From an uncultured SAR86 cluster bacterium (GTDB lineage: Bacteria; Pseudomonadota; Gammaproteobacteria; Magnimaribacterales; D2472), in NCBI GenBank assembly GCA_902608115.1, contig CACLMT010000004.1:1-64000 (forward strand): 64,000 nt of DNA. The letters run 5' to 3'. The notes beneath the pieces are model-generated. The model saw nothing but the letters and a program-made list of their open reading frames with translations, was not told the origin of the DNA and made no database searches. A program made the position numbers and the translations under genes. This document shows, one piece after another, positions 60,504 through 64,000 of the stretch. The first letter of the stretch is position 1; each line of letters begins with the position of its first letter.

Positions 60504-61082
60504 CTAATTTTTAATTACTGAAACTCTTGCTGGTCTTACAACTCTTTCATGTAATTCCCAGCCTCTTTGAAAAATATTTTCAATTTCATTATCTTGTTTT
60601 TTTAAATCCTTCGAAGTCATTACTGCCTCGTGCTTAATCGGATCAAATTGTTCATTAAGAGGATAGATGGGTCTTATACCAAATTTATCAAGAGCAGATT
60701 CAAAAGACTTTAAAGTTAATTCAACCCCTTCTTTGTCTTCTTTGGATGATTTGTTAGAGAAATTGGTGAGAGCATGCTCTAAATTATCAACTACTGGCAG
60801 CAATTCAATAAGCAATTTCTCAATGCCATATTTATGAGCTTTTTCAACATCAGAAATATTGCGTTTAAATGCATTATCAAGATCTGCTCGAGATCTTAAT
60901 AAAGCCTCTTCTAAACCTTTCACCTTTTCATATAAATCTTCAGATCCTAACTCTAAATCTAGGTCTTCAACATCCTGTTCAACTAAATTTCCGTTACATG
61001 AAGACTCTTCAAGAATAGCTCTTTTATCAGTATTCTTAGACTTCTGATTCTTTATTTTATTAGCTTTTTTTTGCTTAGCCAT
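60504..61082 (-). CDS. grpE: Nucleotide exchange factor GrpE
   Basis: RADLDNAFKRNISDVEKA...; directly upstream of dnaK. Confidence 0.94.
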   Translation of the reverse strand: MAKQKKANKIKNQKSKNTDKRAILEESSCNGNLVEQDVEDLDLELGSEDLYEKVKGLEEALLRSRADLDNAFKRNISDVEKAHKYGIEKLLIELLPVVDNLEHALTNFSNKSSKEDKEGVELTLKSFESALDKFGIRPIYPLNEQFDPIKHEAVMTSKDLKKQDNEIENIFQRGWELHERVVRPARVSVIKN

Positions 61083-61103
61083 CTCTTACCTCAATAAGAG
61101 ATT

Positions 61104-61132
61104 ATATTGGGATGACTTAGTATGACTTCAAG
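61104..61132 (-). promoter_or_regulatory. Sigma32-type heat-shock promoter upstream of grpE-dnaK-dnaJ
   Basis: Minus strand CTTGAAG - 14 nt - CCCAATAT, close to the CTTGAAA-N13-15-CCCCATnT consensus. Confidence 0.75.
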
Positions 61133-61146
61133 GGTTTTAGAAATAT

Positions 61147-61557
61147 TTATTTATTGGGCTTAACATACAACACCATGCTGTGATCAATAATCTGGTAGCC
61201 CTTCTCAGCTGCTATTTCGTCTTGACGTTTTTCAATTATTTCATCATGAAACTCTATAACATTACCAGTCTCAAGACAGACCATATGATCATGATGATCG
61301 TCGGGAGTAATCTCATATACTGCATGACCTTCTTCAAAATTGTGACGTATTACTATCCCGGCTGATTCAAATTGCGTCAAAACCCTATAGATAGTTGCAA
61401 GACCCACGTCCTCTCCAGAATTAATAAGTTGTTTATAAATTTCTTCAGCGCTTAGGTGACGATTATGGTCAGATGATTCTAGGGCTTCCAAAATTCGTAT
61501 TCTTGGAAGAGTGGCTTTTAAACCTGCTTTTTTTAATTCAGTATTTTCTTTACTCAT
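61147..61557 (-). CDS. fur: Ferric uptake regulator
   Basis: KKAGLKATLPRIRILEALE; VGLATIYRVLTQFESAGIV; HHDHMVC. Confidence 0.95.
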   Translation of the reverse strand: MSKENTELKKAGLKATLPRIRILEALESSDHNRHLSAEEIYKQLINSGEDVGLATIYRVLTQFESAGIVIRHNFEEGHAVYEITPDDHHDHMVCLETGNVIEFHDEIIEKRQDEIAAEKGYQIIDHSMVLYVKPNK

Positions 61558-61602
61558 GAACTTTTCGATGTATCCTCTTTCAAAGTATAATCAAATCATC
61601 TC

Positions 61603-61947
61603 ATGAAGCAATTAGCTAAACCATTTTTTATTATAATTATTTCCCTATATAGCTTTTACGGGTGCTCAACCTTTGCTCCATACAAAGTACCTGTTCTGCA
61701 AGGAAATATTCTTCAAGATAAGGATGTGGAACAATTGGTTAAAGGTCTAACAAAAGATCAAGTCCAATACCTTTTAGGGACTCCGCTTCTTAATAGCCCA
61801 GTTCATCAAACTAGATGGGATTATTTTTATTCGGTAAATATAGGGGACATTACTTTAGGTGAAAGAAAGCTTTCTTTACAATTTAATGATGAAGAGAAGC
61901 TTGAGAGCTGGATCCTAGAAGAAATAAATCTTTCACAAAATCAATAA
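61603..61947 (+). CDS. bamE: Outer membrane assembly lipoprotein BamE
   Basis: SmpA/OmlA fold; lipobox-like YSFYGC; GNILQDKDVEQLVKGLTKDQVQYLLGTPLL; divergent from fur. Confidence 0.92.
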   Translation: MKQLAKPFFIIIISLYSFYGCSTFAPYKVPVLQGNILQDKDVEQLVKGLTKDQVQYLLGTPLLNSPVHQTRWDYFYSVNIGDITLGERKLSLQFNDEEKLESWILEEINLSQNQ

Positions 61948-61949
61948 TT

Positions 61950-62237
61950 TTATATCTTTTTAGCTCTTTCTTTTCTTCTTTCTTTGGGGTCTTGGTTTAA
62001 TGGTTTATATATCTCCAATCTTTCACCATATGCCATTCTAAAATTACAGGGTAATGGTTTAAATTTTCCATCTAGCTCCTCACCATTAACTCCAATTCTT
62101 ATTGGGTACTCTAAAGATTCAAGTATTTTTTTGATCTCTTGAAATCCTAACACTTCTTCAGCTGTAATACTCTCAGAAACATCCAGTTCTTTCAAAATAG
62201 AATTATTCTTTCCTTGATATGCGAAATAAATCTTCAT
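61950..62237 (-). CDS. RnfH family ubiquitin-like protein
   Basis: VSESITAEEVLGFQEI...RIGVNGEELDGKFKPLPCNFRMAYGERLEIYKPLNQDPKERRKERA; convergent with bamE. Confidence 0.88.
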   Translation of the reverse strand: MKIYFAYQGKNNSILKELDVSESITAEEVLGFQEIKKILESLEYPIRIGVNGEELDGKFKPLPCNFRMAYGERLEIYKPLNQDPKERRKERAKKI

Positions 62238-62284
62238 TTTAAAAGCTGATCTGAAAATACTTGAACAAACCTTTGAAACATAAA

Positions 62285-63643
62285 TTAACTAGTTAATTGA
62301 TAAACAAAGACAGATGCAACTAATACTGGCGATATAAATTTAATAAAAAATCTCCAAGTTTTAAAAATATTCAAATGAGCTCCTGAGAGTTCTTCCATAG
62401 CTAGCTTGGGTTTAAAAAACCACCCAGCAAAAACTGCCACAAGCATACCACCAAGCGGCATCAAGAAATTGAAAGTTAAATAAACAATTGAATCCATAAA
62501 ATTTCTCTCTCCAAGAAAGAATGTAGACTCCCAATTGTTCAGACTAAGGACACTTCCTATGCCAATAAACCATATTAATAAGCCGAGAATTACAGCAGCA
62601 GCAAAACGAGAAACTATCTTATTTTCTTCAAAGTATGCAACGCTTGGTTCAAGTAAAGAGATTGCACTACTTAAAGCCGCAATGGACAACAACATAAAAA
62701 ATGCTGGACCTATCAAATTACCTAAAGGCATCTCAATAAAAATTGCTAATAAGCTTTTAAAGACAAGACCTGGTCCTTGTTGAGGCTCCATGCCATAGGC
62801 AAAAATCATCGGAAAAATAGCCAGTCCTGCCAATATAGCAATTAAGGTATCTAAACCAGCAACGGTAAGAGATGTTTTAAAAATATTTTCTGATTTTCGC
62901 ATGTATGACCCATAGCACATGATTGAACCCATGCCTAAACTAAGACTAAAAAATGCTTGTCCCATTGCGCTTAAAAAAGTTTCTGAACTCACTTTTGAGA
63001 AATCAGGAGCGAATAAATAATTCAAGCCTGCTTTGAAATCACCATTTATCATCGCATTGATAAGCATTACAACCATCAAAATAAATAGCATGGGCATCAA
63101 AAGACGCACCATTCTTTCAATGCCTCCAATAACTCCTGATGCAATAATGGCAATATTTAATCCTATAAAAATTGAGTGCCAAAAAAATAATCTTAAGGGA
63201 GAGCCTGTGACCTGAGCATATTGCTCAACAGAAGTAATCTCCGTACTCGGCATGGCTGCGATTCCTATGTAATTAATACAAATACCAGCGAGAACGCTAT
63301 AGAAAGAAAGAATGAGAACTCCAGATACTAACCCAGTCCATCCAACAGCTTGCCAATAACCAGTTTTTCCAGAATCAAGCGCAGCTTTTTTCATTGCACT
63401 GACTGGACTGTGTTGGGCGTACCTTCCAATCATTATCTCTGCCATCATTATTGGTAGACCTACAAGTAAGATGCATCCTAAATAAATTAAAACAAAAGCA
63501 CTTCCACCCTCCTCACCCACTTTATAAGGAAAACTCCAAATATTTCCTAAACCAACTGCAGAGCCTGCAGCTGCTAAAACAAAGGTCCATTTACCCACCC
63601 AGGTAACTGATTCTGAAATCTTATTTGAAGAGCTTATATTCAT
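62285..63643 (-). CDS. Sodium-dependent transporter, NSS/SNF family
   Basis: VLAAAGSAVGLGNIWSFPYKVGEEGGSAFVLIYL; about 11 TM. Confidence 0.94.
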   Translation of the reverse strand: MNISSSNKISESVTWVGKWTFVLAAAGSAVGLGNIWSFPYKVGEEGGSAFVLIYLGCILLVGLPIMMAEIMIGRYAQHSPVSAMKKAALDSGKTGYWQAVGWTGLVSGVLILSFYSVLAGICINYIGIAAMPSTEITSVEQYAQVTGSPLRLFFWHSIFIGLNIAIIASGVIGGIERMVRLLMPMLFILMVVMLINAMINGDFKAGLNYLFAPDFSKVSSETFLSAMGQAFFSLSLGMGSIMCYGSYMRKSENIFKTSLTVAGLDTLIAILAGLAIFPMIFAYGMEPQQGPGLVFKSLLAIFIEMPLGNLIGPAFFMLLSIAALSSAISLLEPSVAYFEENKIVSRFAAAVILGLLIWFIGIGSVLSLNNWESTFFLGERNFMDSIVYLTFNFLMPLGGMLVAVFAGWFFKPKLAMEELSGAHLNIFKTWRFFIKFISPVLVASVFVYQLTS

Positions 63644-63648
63644 ACGTT

Positions 63649-63999
63649 TTATATGTACGGGTTATAAATAAATGCAATTGATGTTATGCAACATATTGTA
63701 ACCAAGTTTGTAATTAATTTTCTTGCTTCTGCGTACTTATTATTATTTTTAAAATATTTACTTGTATTCTTTTCAAAAGACAGAAAACCTTGAAAAGATA
63801 CAATTAATAATATCAGGCTAATTTCTAAAGCATTTATCGAAAGCAGAATCACACAAAAACCCATTAATGAGAAACCTATTGCAAACCATAAATTAGAATT
63901 ATTTATCGATCCATCATCCCAACCCCAAACAAAACCACTCAAAAATGCAAGAATAACTGCCCCATAAACAGCTAAAACTTGAATTAATAATAAAGCTAA
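63649..63999 (-). CDS. DUF3429-like membrane protein, 5' end truncated by window edge
   Basis: Frame stays open to the right edge (LALLLIQVLAVYGAVILAFLSGFVWGWDDG...), resembling the DUF3429 YGAxILxFLxGxxWG motif. Confidence 0.6.
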   Translation of the reverse strand, partial: LALLLIQVLAVYGAVILAFLSGFVWGWDDGSINNSNLWFAIGFSLMGFCVILLSINALEISLILLIVSFQGFLSFEKNTSKYFKNNNKYAEARKLITNLVTICCITSIAFIYNPYI

Positions 64000-64000
64000 T

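Noticed and set aside
1-64000. Search for tRNA, rRNA and CRISPR arrays
   Set aside because: Gaps are few and short; no cloverleaf-like T-loop/acceptor pattern, rRNA segment or spaced repeat array recognised by eye. A tRNAscan-SE/Infernal run would be decisive

Overview
A 64 kb AT-rich, gene-dense chromosomal window, most consistent with a streamlined marine gammaproteobacterium (SAR86-like; inferred from gene content and compactness, not proven). Both ends cut genes: dapD on the left and a DUF3429-like gene on the right. Left block (1-12 kb): dapD-dapE, a POT transporter, an RDD protein, lptFG divergent from pepA-valS, and an acyl-CoA carboxyltransferase. Accessory block (about 12-33 kb, all minus strand): aldo/keto reductase, DUF3604 lipoprotein, tandem DsbA/HCCA-isomerase-like protein, SDR, MBL hydrolase, DUF2855, DUF1330, three GST-like proteins, a haloalkane dehalogenase, an acyl-CoA synthetase, astA-astD-astB, an LLM oxidoreductase, a HupE/UreJ-like protein and an ElaA-type GNAT fused to a membrane-anchored PpiC/SurA-like protein. 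Core block (33-64 kb): gpx, rimI and a holD-like gene, leuA, then about 24.6 kb of almost uninterrupted minus-strand essential genes (grpE-dnaK-dnaJ-dapB-rpsB-tsf-pyrH-frr-uppS-cdsA-dxr-rseP-bamA-skp-lpxD-fabZ-lpxA-lpxB-rnhB-dnaE-accA-tilS), plus fur, bamE, rnfH and an NSS transporter. I saw no rRNA, tRNA, CRISPR array, transposase or phage gene. The most notable observations are the GNAT-PPIase fusion, a repetitive acidic tail on ribosomal protein S2, a structured rpsB leader with a possible pseudoknot, a strong sigma32-type promoter before grpE, a nitronate monooxygenase-like N-terminal remnant, a possible divergent HolD with holC missing from its usual place, and a haloalkane dehalogenase/GST cluster. 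Start sites were adjusted where the supplied ORF track was over-extended.
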